64,000 nucleotides of DNA from Chlorobium sp. (GTDB lineage: Bacteria; Bacteroidota; Chlorobiia; Chlorobiales; Chlorobiaceae): positions 124,001 to 188,000 of the forward strand of contig SZXV01000010.1 in the NCBI GenBank assembly GCA_005862225.1, read 5' to 3'. Positions 43,813 to 52,361 of this stretch are shown here, in pieces. The notes beneath the pieces were generated by a model. The model did not search any database and was not told where the DNA came from. It saw only the letters and a list, made by a program, of their open reading frames with translations. A program made the translations under genes and the position numbers. Within the stretch, counting starts at the first letter, position 1. The number at the start of each line of letters is the position of its first letter.

Positions 43813-45282
43813 CTATCTTGTCAGAACAGCGGGTATATTCGCAAGTACTTCAACAAGAAAATCCCAAAACTTCTGGACAGAAGCAATTTCAACCTTTTCA
43901 GCCGGAGAGTGAGGAAAACAAATGGAAGGACCAAAAGAGATCATCTCCAGACCGGGATAGGTGCCACCAAGAATCCCGCACTCAAGACCGGCATGAATAG
44001 CCTTTACCTCGGGATTTTTTCCAAATTTTGCAGCATATATCTCAATCATCTTTTGCAGCATCAGGGAGTCGGGATTGAGTTTCCAGCCCGGATAACCTTC
44101 ATCAAATAGAGACTCTGCCCCAGCCAGATCAAAAACACTTTTTATCATGACCTGAAGATCAGCTTTGGCCGAATCAACAGAACTTCTCAGCAGACAGTCA
44201 ACGGTAATAACCCCATTTCCCGATGTTACAATGGCCAGATTATTGGAAGTTTCCACAACATCATCCATTCCGTCACTCATACGCATCACGCCATTCGGAC
44301 AGGCGTAGATGGCTTTCATCAAATGAGTAAAGGTCATTTGATCAATAAACGTTCCCGGCACGTCGGCGACAACTGCTTCGACTCTGAAGGCAGGCTCAAC
44401 CAACGAGAGTTCTTGTTTTATGGTGCTGGTCAACAGAGAAAGATCGTCAAGAAAATCATGCGCCTTTGCGGATGGAATTGCTACATGAGCAGATGATTCC
44501 CTGGGAATGGCATTGCTGAGACTGCCTCCATCAATGGCGGCCAATCGCAGCCCGTATTGCAGGTGCCCTTGATAAAGGATCCTGTTCATGATTTTGTTGG
44601 CATTGCCGCGCCCCAAATGAATATCAAGACCACTGTGACCACCCTGCAATCCTGAGACATTGATCCTGAAACCCGCGCAATCATCCCACAGAGCTTCTTC
44701 CTTATAACGAAAGGTCATCTGCCCACTGGTACCACCAGCACATCCGATAAAAAGAGTCCCCTCATCTTCCGAATCAAGGTTGATGAGAATCTGACCCTTG
44801 AGCACACCTAGTTTCAATCCGGCAGCTCCCGTCATGCCTGCCTCCTCATTGCTGGTAAAGAGCGCTTCTATCGGGCCATGCTGCATCCTGTCCGATTCAA
44901 GCACGGCCATGGCGGCAGCCACACCCATACCATTATCGGCGCCAAGAGTGGTTCCATTTGCTCTCACCCACTCGCCATCTACAACAGTTTCGATCGGATC
45001 ATTGTCAAAATCATGAACTTTGCCGCTGTTTTTCTGCGGCACCATATCGAGATGCGCTTGCAGGATAACTTTTTGACGATTCTCCATGCCGGAGGTGGCT
45101 GGCTTTCGGATGATCACATTGCCAACATCGTCAACAAGAGTTTCGAGGCCAAGGTTTTTGCCGAAATCAGAGATGAACGCCCTGATTTGCTCCTCTTTCC
45201 CGGATGGACGGGGAATGCGGGTCAGGCTGTAAAAATGTTTCCACACCGACGGTGGATTGAGCTGGAGAATATTCTTGATCAT
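43813..45282 (-). CDS. pepD: aminoacyl-histidine dipeptidase (PepD, M20 family)
   Basis: A 489-residue cytosolic zinc dipeptidase with broad specificity for Xaa-His and similar dipeptides. Zinc-binding and catalytic positions are visible: L-Q-A-H-L-D-M-V-P (about 73-81), T-L-G-A-D-N-G-M-G (about 114-122), and S-N-E-E-A-G-M (about 147). The lid-domain motif G-L-Q-G-G-H-S-G-L-D-I-H is near 212, and a late E-C-G-I-L-G near 432. Length is normal. Monocistronic. Confidence 0.93.
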   Translation of the reverse strand: MIKNILQLNPPSVWKHFYSLTRIPRPSGKEEQIRAFISDFGKNLGLETLVDDVGNVIIRKPATSGMENRQKVILQAHLDMVPQKNSGKVHDFDNDPIETVVDGEWVRANGTTLGADNGMGVAAAMAVLESDRMQHGPIEALFTSNEEAGMTGAAGLKLGVLKGQILINLDSEDEGTLFIGCAGGTSGQMTFRYKEEALWDDCAGFRINVSGLQGGHSGLDIHLGRGNANKIMNRILYQGHLQYGLRLAAIDGGSLSNAIPRESSAHVAIPSAKAHDFLDDLSLLTSTIKQELSLVEPAFRVEAVVADVPGTFIDQMTFTHLMKAIYACPNGVMRMSDGMDDVVETSNNLAIVTSGNGVITVDCLLRSSVDSAKADLQVMIKSVFDLAGAESLFDEGYPGWKLNPDSLMLQKMIEIYAAKFGKNPEVKAIHAGLECGILGGTYPGLEMISFGPSICFPHSPAEKVEIASVQKFWDFLVEVLANIPAVLTR

Positions 45283-45596
45283 GCGTAATGCTTGTTATTT
45301 CTTGTTTTTTTCCGGAAGCGTTAACAGGTTTTGTTTACTGCCTGTCAGCAAAGGGTAAACCACAAAGAATGAGGCTTTGGACTATTTCCGAGGCTTTTTT
45401 TGCCGGTTATAGTAGTTCCCTCCATTTTTCAAAGTCGTAGAGATCCTGCACCAACGCAACCTTGTCGCTAATATAATCGTAATATCTGAGTTTGCCTTGC
45501 TTTTGCGCTTAACCACCCATGCCGAAGCAAGAGGCAGCAGACGGCACTGAGCAAAGTGATACTGCTCCACGCCCCGAAACTGTATGGCTAACGCTG
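45283..45596 (-). pseudogene. 314-bp gap with the 3' remnant of an unidentified minus-strand gene
   Basis: No intact gene. On the minus strand a frame ending at a TAA near 45415 reads Y-Y-D-Y-I-S-D-K-V-A-L-V-Q-D-L-Y-D-F-E-K and then W-R-E-L-L, which looks like a real C-terminus, but the frame is broken a few codons upstream. It abuts the left edge of the 896-bp duplication at 45597, so insertion of that segment may have destroyed the gene. Identity unknown. Confidence 0.4.
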
Positions 45597-45925
45597 GGGG
45601 CCCAACCGATATCACGCGCGGAGCGCTGCCATTTGTTTTAGCGAACTCTGCCCTTCAGGCTGGCGATACGGTAATGATAATGTTATTCCATGATGCGGTT
45701 ACTATCGCGCTTGACGGTGCCCACCCCAAAATGATTCCGTTCGGCCCGCCTTCTCGATTTGAGGAGATTTTCTCTAACCCCAGAGCCCAAGTCATCGTAT
45801 GCAAGCCCTGCGCCGAGATTCGAGGTATTGAGGAACACATGCTGGTAAAGAATGCCTCTTTCGGAGGCATGAACGATCTTCATGCGCATGCATCGCGCCC
45901 TGACGCAAAACTGATCAGTTTCTAA
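45584..45925 (+). pseudogene. DsrE-like gene, copy 1, 5'-truncated by duplication
   Basis: This copy encodes the same DsrE-type protein as the intact gene at 47926-48279, but its first codons and ribosome site are missing. The homology begins at G-P-T-D-I-T-R-G, and the upstream codons (M-A-N-A-G) come from unrelated sequence, with no Shine-Dalgarno site. Only three substitutions separate it from the other copy, one changing Phe to Leu. It retains the C-K-P-C motif. It is probably not translated, unless by read-in. Confidence 0.7.
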
Positions 45926-46492
45926 CTGTAGGTGCAACAGACGTACTGTACGTTTTGCGAATCATTCCATTAATTGTTTGCTTTACCTGTAATGCCTTCT
46001 CAGGTAAATTTGACTCATAAAACAAGAAGGCTCAAAGGAAAATGATTAAATGGGAAATACAACGATAACGGAACGTGGTGTAAAAATTGATACCTCAAAA
46101 TTAACTCCTGTTGTAACGGTTGAACTGTTTGGCCACGTTACACTCGTTGAGGGTTACGCACTGACAAACTTTTCCGGTTGCCACGCTCTTATTGCGTTGC
46201 GTGATCAACCAGGAAAGACAGTAGCTGTACTGACGACGCAACACGTATTGCAAACTCTTTTGGAGACGGCGCTGTCAACTGGCAATCTCATTGCGTTCTG
46301 GGGGCAGAAACTCACGAATCCACCAACACCAAGAGGGGGAACGTGGAGTGTGGATGTTTACAACACTGATGGTGTAATTCTTTATTCGATGAAGTAGATT
46401 TTTCCAAAACTTATTCTACAATACCATCCAGTAGTGTTTCTGCCTTTGCTTTGCTCCGGCAGAAGCACTGTTGGTCAAAAGCCAGGATTACT
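45597..46492. repeat. 896-bp direct duplication, copy 1
   Basis: Matches 47951-48846 without gaps at a constant offset of 2354 bp. I count 8 differences in 896 bp (about 99 percent). Three lie in the first 80 bp and five in the last 120 bp; the roughly 690 bp between appear identical. It covers the truncated DsrE gene, a conserved intergenic region with an 8-bp-stem hairpin (45982-46008) and an ACGTAC-T-GTACGT palindrome (45944-45956), and the 115-aa gene. Confidence 0.93.
46050..46397 (+). CDS. 115-residue protein of unknown function, duplicate copy 1
   Basis: A 115-residue cytosolic-looking protein, identical to the product of 48404-48751. I do not recognise a family. There is no signal peptide or membrane segment. 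The pattern is alternating beta strands (V-V-T-V-E-L-F-G-H-V-T-L-V-E-G-Y) with one Cys (F-S-G-C-H-A) and a short helix (T-T-Q-H-V-L-Q-T-L-L-E-T). It follows the DsrE-like gene by 124 bp in both copies, so the two may work together. The preceding bases contain AAAGG but no strong ribosome site. This copy differs from the other only in a silent third-position change and the stop codon (TAG versus TAA). Confidence 0.65.
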   Translation: MGNTTITERGVKIDTSKLTPVVTVELFGHVTLVEGYALTNFSGCHALIALRDQPGKTVAVLTTQHVLQTLLETALSTGNLIAFWGQKLTNPPTPRGGTWSVDVYNTDGVILYSMK

Positions 46493-46639
46493 TAGCAAGT
46501 TATCCCCCTGAATCAGCATGTTACCGGTATTCGGGTCGCCATAACTGTATTCAGGCTGCTCTATGAGAATTCTCGGTTCCAGTTTTGGTTCTTGCCCTTT
46601 GCCTATCCAGGTCATCTCTAATTTTTGATTTGGTTTCAT
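46493..46639 (-). pseudogene. type III restriction-modification methylase (Mod), 5' fragment
   Basis: From the ATG at 46639 the frame reads M-K-P-N-Q-K-L-E-M-T-W-I-G-K-G-Q, then L-E-P-R-I-L-I-E, then N-M-L-I-Q-G-D-N-L-L. This is the start of a type III DNA methyltransferase (family motif T-W-I-G-K ... L-E-P-R-I-L ... G-D-N-L-L-A-L). It breaks off at 46493, exactly at the edge of the duplicated segment, after 49 codons, losing the methylase motifs. No downstream part or res gene is present. A disabled restriction system. Confidence 0.75.
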
Positions 46640-46916
46640 TACTCCCGGTTTCAACCCTTCAGCTCAACAACTTTATACAACTTTTTTATCAGTTACACTC
46701 AATACGACCACAACAACGCTTCGCGCTCTGACAACAGTGCTTCAATTAACTTACAATCCTTTGCCACAAATAGAGGAAATAGCAAAAGAGTAGATTATTT
46801 ATTATCTAAAAGAGCAAGATAAGAGGTCAAAATGACCAAGACGTCAAAAAATTCTAAAATAATCAGATAGAAACCACTATCCTGCAAAAAAAATATCTTA
46901 CTGAATAACGATTGTG
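46640..46916. other. intergenic region before the PIN toxin
   Basis: An AT-rich 277-bp stretch between the Mod fragment (minus) and the PIN gene (plus). It should hold their divergent promoters. I see no further gene; a run of 65 codons on the plus strand lacks coding character. Confidence 0.4.
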
Positions 46917-47399
46917 ATGAAACGCAAAGTTTACATTGAAACATCCGTTATCAGCTACCTGACGGCTCGTCCAAGCAAAACGATTCTCGGAGCGGCTCAC
47001 CAACAGCTTACGCAGTCGTGGTGGGAAAAGCGCTTTGAATACGATCTTTGTGTTTCTCAATCCGTATGGCAAGAGTGCGCAGCAGGCAATCCTGATGCTG
47101 CGGAAAGACGACTGGCAGCACTTGAAGGGTTGGATATATTGATTGTAACTGAAGAGATGATTGCTCTTGCTGAAGCACTGATCAGCGAAAAACTCATTCC
47201 AGCTAAAGCAATTGAAGATTCTCTGCACATTGCTATTGCCACCTTGCACCATGTTGATTTTTTGCTTACATGGAATTGCCGGCATATAGCCAATCCGGTG
47301 ATTCAGGAAGGAATTGCAGAATATCTTGAACAGCGGACATTATTTTTACCGATTATCTGTACACCAGAAGAACTTATAGGAGGAAGTAACGATGAATGA
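46917..47399 (+). CDS. PIN-domain toxin (VapC-like ribonuclease)
   Basis: A 160-residue PIN nuclease. The N-terminal Y-I-E-T-S-V-I-S-Y-L (about 6-15, acidic Glu instead of the usual Asp), the central E in V-W-Q-E-C (about 61) and A-I-E-D-S-L-H-I-A-I-A (about 100-110) supply the acidic cluster. The late L-T-W-N-C-R-H-I-A-N (about 117-126) is typical of this sub-branch. The ATG at 46917 is chosen over an in-frame GTG just before it. It overlaps the antitoxin-like gene by 8 bp, with toxin first. Probably a toxin-antitoxin module, located between the two copies of the 896-bp repeat. Confidence 0.82.
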   Translation: MKRKVYIETSVISYLTARPSKTILGAAHQQLTQSWWEKRFEYDLCVSQSVWQECAAGNPDAAERRLAALEGLDILIVTEEMIALAEALISEKLIPAKAIEDSLHIAIATLHHVDFLLTWNCRHIANPVIQEGIAEYLEQRTLFLPIICTPEELIGGSNDE

Positions 47400-47622
47400 T
47401 GAAATCATTGATGAAGTACGAGCTATCAAAGAGGCAATCGGCGCAAAGTTCAATTACGACCTTCGCGCACTCTTTGTAGAGATCAAGCGTGGTGAAGCTG
47501 AATGCCAAGCAAAAGGAATGAATTTGGTTCCACCATCAACCAATGCTGCGAGTTTATCGAGTTCGGCATTACAGCGGGGAAAAGTAAGGAGGATCAGCTC
47601 TCGTTACCACACTCCAGTTTGA
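47392..47622 (+). CDS. small antitoxin-like partner of the PIN toxin
   Basis: A 76-residue protein starting M-N-D-E-I-I-D-E-V-R-A-I-K-E-A-I and F-N-Y-D-L-R-A-L-F. This pattern (E-E-V-R-x-I-R-E ... F-N-Y-D-L-x-A-I) recurs in short proteins encoded directly after PIN toxins. It overlaps the toxin stop by 8 bp. The last 30 residues are Ser/Arg-rich and look less conserved, so a late frameshift is possible. No DNA-binding motif is obvious. Confidence 0.6.
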   Translation: MNDEIIDEVRAIKEAIGAKFNYDLRALFVEIKRGEAECQAKGMNLVPPSTNAASLSSSALQRGKVRRISSRYHTPV

Positions 47623-47925
47623 TGAGTTTGATGAGTCTGATGTGTTTTGAAGCTGCTGGCAGCGGAGACGATGAAGCAAGGCGGCTGATGCGGGCCAGTT
47701 GCGGCGACAGTGCGTGCCTGAGCGAAGGCGGTACTTCCGCTTTCGCGGAAATTCAACTATAACCGTATCTTACGTTAAGGTTGTATATGATGTTGCTCAG
47801 GATATGTTGAACAAGTGTTCAACAGAAAGAAACAATCTATTTTTTCTGTATTAGGCAGATCAGGCTAAACAATGTTTGAAATTGATGTTTTCACCGAACG
47901 TAGTTAAATTACTGAGGAGATTAAA
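47623..47925. other. 303-bp intergenic region
   Basis: No gene is apparent. It begins with short TTTGATGAG-type repeats at about 47616-47640 and should contain the promoter of the intact DsrE-like gene. A CGGTACTTCCG-like stretch near 47730 is not part of a convincing terminator. Confidence 0.4.
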
Positions 47926-48279
47926 GTGCATTACGTCATTCCCACAACCTGGGGCCCAACCGATATTACGCGCGGAGCGCTGCCATTTGTTTTCGCGAAC
48001 TCTGCCCTTCAGGCTGGCGATACAGTAATGATAATGTTATTCCATGATGCGGTTACTATCGCGCTTGACGGTGCCCACCCCAAAATGATTCCGTTCGGCC
48101 CGCCTTCTCGATTTGAGGAGATTTTCTCTAACCCCAGAGCCCAAGTCATCGTATGCAAGCCCTGCGCCGAGATTCGAGGTATTGAGGAACACATGCTGGT
48201 AAAGAATGCCTCTTTCGGAGGCATGAACGATCTTCATGCGCATGCATCGCGCCCTGACGCAAAACTGATCAGTTTCTAA
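47926..48279 (+). CDS. DsrE family protein, intact copy 2
   Basis: A 117-residue protein starting at GTG 47926 after a clear GAGGAG site. The fold pattern is DsrE-like: D-I-T-R-G-A-L-P-F-V-F-A-N-S-A-L-Q-A-G-D-T-V-M-I-M-L-F (about 13-39), then a central D-G-A-H-P-K and V-I-V-C-K-P-C-A-E (about 75-83) with a C-x-x-C. DsrE proteins are small sulfur-carrier or sulfurtransferase-like proteins; many green sulfur bacteria have dsrEFH for sulfur oxidation, but this is an orphan outside such a cluster. The gene body is duplicated at 45597, where the start is lost. Confidence 0.82.
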   Translation: MHYVIPTTWGPTDITRGALPFVFANSALQAGDTVMIMLFHDAVTIALDGAHPKMIPFGPPSRFEEIFSNPRAQVIVCKPCAEIRGIEEHMLVKNASFGGMNDLHAHASRPDAKLISF

Positions 48280-48846
48280 CTGTAGGTGCAACAGACGTAC
48301 TGTACGTTTTGCGAATCATTCCATTAATTGTTTGCTTTACCTGTAATGCCTTCTCAGGTAAATTTGACTCATAAAACAAGAAGGCTCAAAGGAAAATGAT
48401 TAAATGGGAAATACAACGATAACGGAACGTGGTGTAAAAATTGATACCTCAAAATTAACTCCTGTTGTAACGGTTGAACTGTTTGGCCACGTTACACTCG
48501 TTGAGGGTTACGCACTGACAAACTTTTCCGGTTGCCACGCTCTTATTGCGTTGCGTGATCAACCAGGAAAGACAGTAGCTGTACTGACGACGCAACACGT
48601 ATTGCAAACTCTTTTGGAGACGGCGCTGTCAACTGGCAATCTCATTGCGTTCTGGGGGCAGAAACTCACGAATCCACCAACACCAAGAGGGGGAACGTGG
48701 AGTGTGGATGTTTACAACACTGATGGTGTAATTCTCTATTCGATGAAGTAAATTTTTCCAAAACTTATTCTACAGTACCATCCAGTAGTGTTTCTGCCTT
48801 TGCTTTGCTCCGGCAGAAGCACGCTTGGTCAAAAGCCAGGATTACT
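47951..48846. repeat. 896-bp direct duplication, copy 2 (likely source)
   Basis: Partner of 45597-46492. This copy preserves the start codon and ribosome site of the DsrE-like gene just outside its left edge, so it is the likelier original. The right edge at 48846 lies in noncoding sequence between the 115-aa gene and the convergent lysozyme gene. Confidence 0.93.
48404..48751 (+). CDS. 115-residue protein of unknown function, duplicate copy 2
   Basis: Encodes the same 115-residue protein as 46050-46397, with TAA as stop codon. It follows the intact DsrE-like gene by 124 bp, including an 8-bp hairpin (48336-48362). Retention of an unchanged protein in both copies fits a recent duplication, a gene-conversion event or selection. 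The family is not recognised; beta-rich, no signal peptide. Confidence 0.65.
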   Translation: MGNTTITERGVKIDTSKLTPVVTVELFGHVTLVEGYALTNFSGCHALIALRDQPGKTVAVLTTQHVLQTLLETALSTGNLIAFWGQKLTNPPTPRGGTWSVDVYNTDGVILYSMK

Positions 48847-48873
48847 CAAAAAATTACAGGGCGCGGCGCATCA

Positions 48874-49305
48874 TCATGATAAAAACAACTCACGCTCGCC
48901 TGAACGACGTGCAGTCAATCCATCAAGTACTTTTCCCTGAGCCTTGTTCCATTTAAGGAACTCATCAGCCGCACCCTGTTTGTCATTTGCATTGAGTTTG
49001 GCAAGCAAGGTTGAACTTTTGAGAGAACCTGCCCCAAGATTAAAGGCAAAACAGACCAGTGCATCAAACATTCCCTGCGTCATCGGCACATCAACCAACT
49101 CATTGACCGATTTTTCAAACCGCTCTAAATCCTTGCGCAACAAAGCGTCTGCTTTATTTTCGTCAATTTTCATTCCCGACTTTACATCATCACCGGTATG
49201 ACCATAACCGATAGTCAACTTTCCGCCAGGGCAAACATAAGCCACCAAACGTAATCCCTCATGTTTACGAATAAGATCAAGTCCATTTTCACCGATTTTC
49301 ATCAT
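48874..49305 (-). CDS. GH24 lysozyme (phage endolysin type)
   Basis: A 143-residue T4-like muramidase that cuts peptidoglycan. The catalytic triad pattern is E-G-L-R-L-V-A-Y (Glu about 16), Y-G-H-T-G-D-D-V (Asp about 40, Thr about 37) and the C-terminal G-L-T-A-R-R-S-G-E-R-E-L (about 129-140), conserved in RrrD/P1-type endolysins. It has no signal peptide or SAR helix and no holin gene nearby. The T6SS tube protein Hcp is encoded 174 bp upstream on the same strand, so it could be a secreted effector instead of a phage relic. Confidence 0.88.
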   Translation of the reverse strand: MMKIGENGLDLIRKHEGLRLVAYVCPGGKLTIGYGHTGDDVKSGMKIDENKADALLRKDLERFEKSVNELVDVPMTQGMFDALVCFAFNLGAGSLKSSTLLAKLNANDKQGAADEFLKWNKAQGKVLDGLTARRSGERELFLS

Positions 49306-49479
49306 CGAAGTAAAAGTTTATTATTAATGAGGCAAACAAAACAACATACACTCATGCCTGCCATCACGTACAAGAAAAAGCGGAATCAGCCAAGATTTCA
49401 ACTGTTCATATAATAGTGATTTTAGTACCGTAAATGAAGTGTAACAACACGCAAGTGCAGAATATCACCTACGTCCCTC

Positions 49480-49965
49480 TTACACTCGTTCGGACCAGTC
49501 ATCCATAGAGGTTAGTGCGCCATCTTCATAAGTCCAGGTAATTCTTTGATAGGTAAATGAGATATGCTCACGCTCTTTATGGTTCATGTTTTCAGGGTAT
49601 GTGTTGTCCAGCATCTCCATCCTGATGTCAGAGATGTTCGCATTAATCAGTTGAATAGTAAAAAACTGTTTGTCAATACCGGAGGGTGTAGGGCGCCAGA
49701 ACCGCAACTCCCATTTTTTCAGGTTCTCATTCGTCACCAGGGCGTTCATCAACAAAGGAGTTGAACGGTCAATTTCCTTCGTAATCGTCAAAACTTTATG
49801 CTGGCGCTGGCCTGTTGGCAAACCTGTTGAAGCATCTCTGGGTGATAACACTTCATGGTTAAAAGCAATCACCATGATTGAGTCCTCACGACCTTTCTGG
49901 ACTACTGAGCCCTTTATTACTCCCTGTTTTTGACCTTCAAGCCTCAAATAAGCATTTAATGCCAT
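49480..49965 (-). CDS. hcp: Hcp, type VI secretion tube protein (orphan)
   Basis: A 161-residue Hcp1-family protein. The pattern A-Y-L-R-L-E-G-Q-K-Q-G-V-I-K-G-S-V (about 4-20) is the family N-terminus, followed by I-M-V-I-A-F-N-H-E-V (about 30-39), and the late F-T-Y-Q-R-I-T-W-T-Y-E-D-G near 136-148 is also conserved. Hcp hexamers form the inner tube of the T6SS and carry effectors. No other T6SS gene (TssB, TssC, VgrG, ClpV) is in the window, so it is an orphan. Upstream is a plausible ribosome site (GGAGGC). The lysozyme gene follows. Confidence 0.9.
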   Translation of the reverse strand: MALNAYLRLEGQKQGVIKGSVVQKGREDSIMVIAFNHEVLSPRDASTGLPTGQRQHKVLTITKEIDRSTPLLMNALVTNENLKKWELRFWRPTPSGIDKQFFTIQLINANISDIRMEMLDNTYPENMNHKEREHISFTYQRITWTYEDGALTSMDDWSERV

Positions 49966-50263
49966 AATAAGCCTCCGTAAAGATTAGAAATTTAAAATTG
50001 TCATGAGTACATAACCTTCAAGAGATTTGCCGCAACAGAAAATTTCTTTTTTTCGCCAGCTTCATGCAACTCTATAGATTAGTAAAATATACAGTATTTG
50101 AAGAGATTATCGCCATTCTATAAACAGGTGACCGGTTTATATCTTCAGCTTTATACCACAGTTCAACAAGTTCTTCTTGCATGAATTCTGAAAATATCTT
50201 ATAATAGACAAAATTAATCCTGTTTAAAGAATATTACCTCATAACCAAAAAAGATAAAATACC

Positions 50264-50854
50264 ATGAGTGTACTTGTAGGACGTAAAGCGCCTGATTTTG
50301 ATGTTGCCGCCGTTGTTAACGGCTCGCAGTTTGTTGATTCATGCAAGCTTTCTGATTTCAGGGGAAAGTATGTGGTGCTGTTTTTTTATCCGCTTGATTT
50401 TACTTTTGTCTGCCCCACAGAGCTTCATGCGTTTCAGGAAAAACTTGAGGCTTTCCGTGAAAGAAATGTTGAGCTGATTGGCTGTTCGGTGGATTCAAAG
50501 TTTTCTCACTACGCATGGCTGCGCACTCCGAGAAGTCAGGGTGGTATCGAGGGTGTAACCTATACACTGCTGTCTGATCTCAACAAAACGGTTTCAGCCG
50601 ATTATGATGTGCTGATTGAGGGTGCCGGAATTGCGCTGAGAGGATTGTTCCTGATTGACAAGGCGGGTGTTGTTCAACATCAGGTGGTTAATAACCTGCC
50701 GCTTGGCCGCAATGTTGATGAGGCGCTTCGTCTTGTTGATGCTCTTCAGTTTACCGAGGAGTTTGGGGAGGTGTGTCCGGCAAACTGGAACAAAGGCGAC
50801 AAATCGATGAAGCCAGATGAAGAGGGCTTGAAAGAGTTTTTCAAAGAGACCTGA
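50264..50854 (+). CDS. peroxiredoxin (typical 2-Cys, AhpC/Prx1)
   Basis: A 196-residue thiol peroxidase that reduces H2O2 and organic hydroperoxides. The peroxidatic Cys is in F-Y-P-L-D-F-T-F-V-C-P-T-E (Cys about 51) and the resolving Cys in E-V-C-P-A-N-W (about 171), as in typical 2-Cys Prx. Length and the R-G-L-F-L-I-D motif (about 127-133) match. It is monocistronic. The 298 bp upstream, back to hcp, hold its promoter and no other gene. Confidence 0.95.
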   Translation: MSVLVGRKAPDFDVAAVVNGSQFVDSCKLSDFRGKYVVLFFYPLDFTFVCPTELHAFQEKLEAFRERNVELIGCSVDSKFSHYAWLRTPRSQGGIEGVTYTLLSDLNKTVSADYDVLIEGAGIALRGLFLIDKAGVVQHQVVNNLPLGRNVDEALRLVDALQFTEEFGEVCPANWNKGDKSMKPDEEGLKEFFKET

Positions 50855-50876
50855 TATCTCTCTTGCCAACAACATG

Positions 50877-50900
50877 CCCCTCCTTTATTTCCGGGAGGGG
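50877..50900. terminator. hairpin between convergent peroxiredoxin and proS genes
   Basis: CCCCTCC (50877-50883) pairs with GGAGGGG (50894-50900) around a 10-nt loop. It lies in the 61-bp space between two convergent genes. U-tracts are short on both sides, so its strength as a terminator is uncertain. Confidence 0.5.
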
Positions 50901-50915
50901 ACATGGACTTTTACA

Positions 50916-52361
50916 TCAGTAGGCTTTCGCAAACACCACTTTACGCGCCGCCGGTTTTCCTGAATAGATACAGGAACCGGGCTCATCAAGACGATACTGG
51001 GCAATATAGTCCGCCTCTTCAGGAATCACCCTGATGGTCGCCTTGGTCTCTTCCTTGATTTTCGCTTCTGTTTCTGCTGTACCATCCCAGTGGGCAATCA
51101 CAAATCCCTTTTCAACAGCTTTTTTGAATTCTTCATAATTTGAAACTTCAACGGTGTTGTCATTACGGAACTGCAACGCCTTGTCGAACATGCTCTGCTG
51201 AATATCGTTGAGAATTTCACTGATGTGCTGCGCCAGCAAATCGTCAAGGGCAACCTCTGTTTTCTCCAGTGTGTCACGGCGTGCAGCAATGCAGATACTT
51301 TTTTCAATATCTCTTGGCCCAAGTTCAATTCGGATCGGAATGCCCTGGAGTTCATATTCGGCAAACTTCCATCCGGGAGAGTTCTGTTCGCTGCTGTCGA
51401 CAAATGCGGAGATGCCACTCCGGTTGAGTGTTTCAGCAAGAGCATTGGCCCGTTCAATGACGGCGGCTTTATCACCCCTGAGGATCGGGATAATGACCAC
51501 CTGACGAGTGGCAAGTTTCGGAGGAAGCACCAGACCGCGATCATCCGAGTGTGCCATAATGAGGGCGCCGATCAGCCTTGTCGAAACACCCCAGCTTGTT
51601 GCCCAGACATAGTCAAGTATTCCCTCTTTTGTCTGGAACTGGCAATCGAAAGCCTTCGCAAAATTCTGTCCGAGGTTGTGCGAGGTGCCAGCCTGAAGCG
51701 CTTTGGTATCCTGCATCATCGCCTCAATGCAGTAGGTTTCAACCGCGCCTGCAAACTTTTCACTGTCGCTCTTTTTGCCCATAATCACCGGCATGGCCAT
51801 ATACTCTTCGGCAAAGGTCTTGTAAACATTGATCATGCGAAGTACCTCCTCCTGCGACTCTTCAGGTGTCGCATGGGCAGTATGACCCTCCTGCCAGAGG
51901 AATTCAGTCGTTCTCAGAAAGAGACGGGTTCTCATCTCCCAGCGCACTACATTGGCCCACTGGTTGATCAGTAAAGGAAGATCCCTGTAAGATTGTATCC
52001 ACTTTTTATAGGATGACCAGATAATGGTTTCCGACGTTGGCCGAACATAAAGCTTCTCGGCCAGCTCCTGCCCTCCACCGTGAGTCACCACGGCACATTC
52101 AGGAGCAAACCCTTCGATATGTTCAGCCTCCTTTGCAATAAAGCTTTCTGGAATAAAAAGCGGGAAATAGGCGTTGACATGGCCAGTCTCCTTGAACATG
52201 CGGTCGAGGGCAGCCTGCATCTTTTCCCATATTGCATAGCCGTTTGGACGGATGACCATGCAGCCCTTGACATCGGCATAATCGGCCAGTTTTGCCGAGC
52301 GCACGAGGTCAATGTACCACTGGGAATAGTCCTCGCTTCGTGAAGTTATCTTGTCTGCCAC
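50916..52361 (-). CDS. proS: prolyl-tRNA synthetase (ProS, archaeal/eukaryote-like type)
   Basis: A 481-residue class II aminoacyl-tRNA synthetase charging tRNA-Pro. Motif 2 ([11 protein letters not shown], about 149-159), the T-S-H-N-L-G proline site (about 229) and motif 3 ([10 protein letters not shown], about 272) are clear. Lack of the bacterial editing insertion and the short C-terminal domain ending in aromatic Tyr identify the ProS3 form found in Chlorobi and Bacteroidetes. It is an essential housekeeping gene inside the otherwise accessory region. Confidence 0.96.
   Translation of the reverse strand: MADKITSRSEDYSQWYIDLVRSAKLADYADVKGCMVIRPNGYAIWEKMQAALDRMFKETGHVNAYFPLFIPESFIAKEAEHIEGFAPECAVVTHGGGQELAEKLYVRPTSETIIWSSYKKWIQSYRDLPLLINQWANVVRWEMRTRLFLRTTEFLWQEGHTAHATPEESQEEVLRMINVYKTFAEEYMAMPVIMGKKSDSEKFAGAVETYCIEAMMQDTKALQAGTSHNLGQNFAKAFDCQFQTKEGILDYVWATSWGVSTRLIGALIMAHSDDRGLVLPPKLATRQVVIIPILRGDKAAVIERANALAETLNRSGISAFVDSSEQNSPGWKFAEYELQGIPIRIELGPRDIEKSICIAARRDTLEKTEVALDDLLAQHISEILNDIQQSMFDKALQFRNDNTVEVSNYEEFKKAVEKGFVIAHWDGTAETEAKIKEETKATIRVIPEEADYIAQYRLDEPGSCIYSGKPAARKVVFAKAY

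Noticed and set aside
46640-48400. Treating the pair of repeats as an insertion sequence or integron
   Set aside because: No transposase, integrase or terminal inverted repeats are present within or beside the copies.
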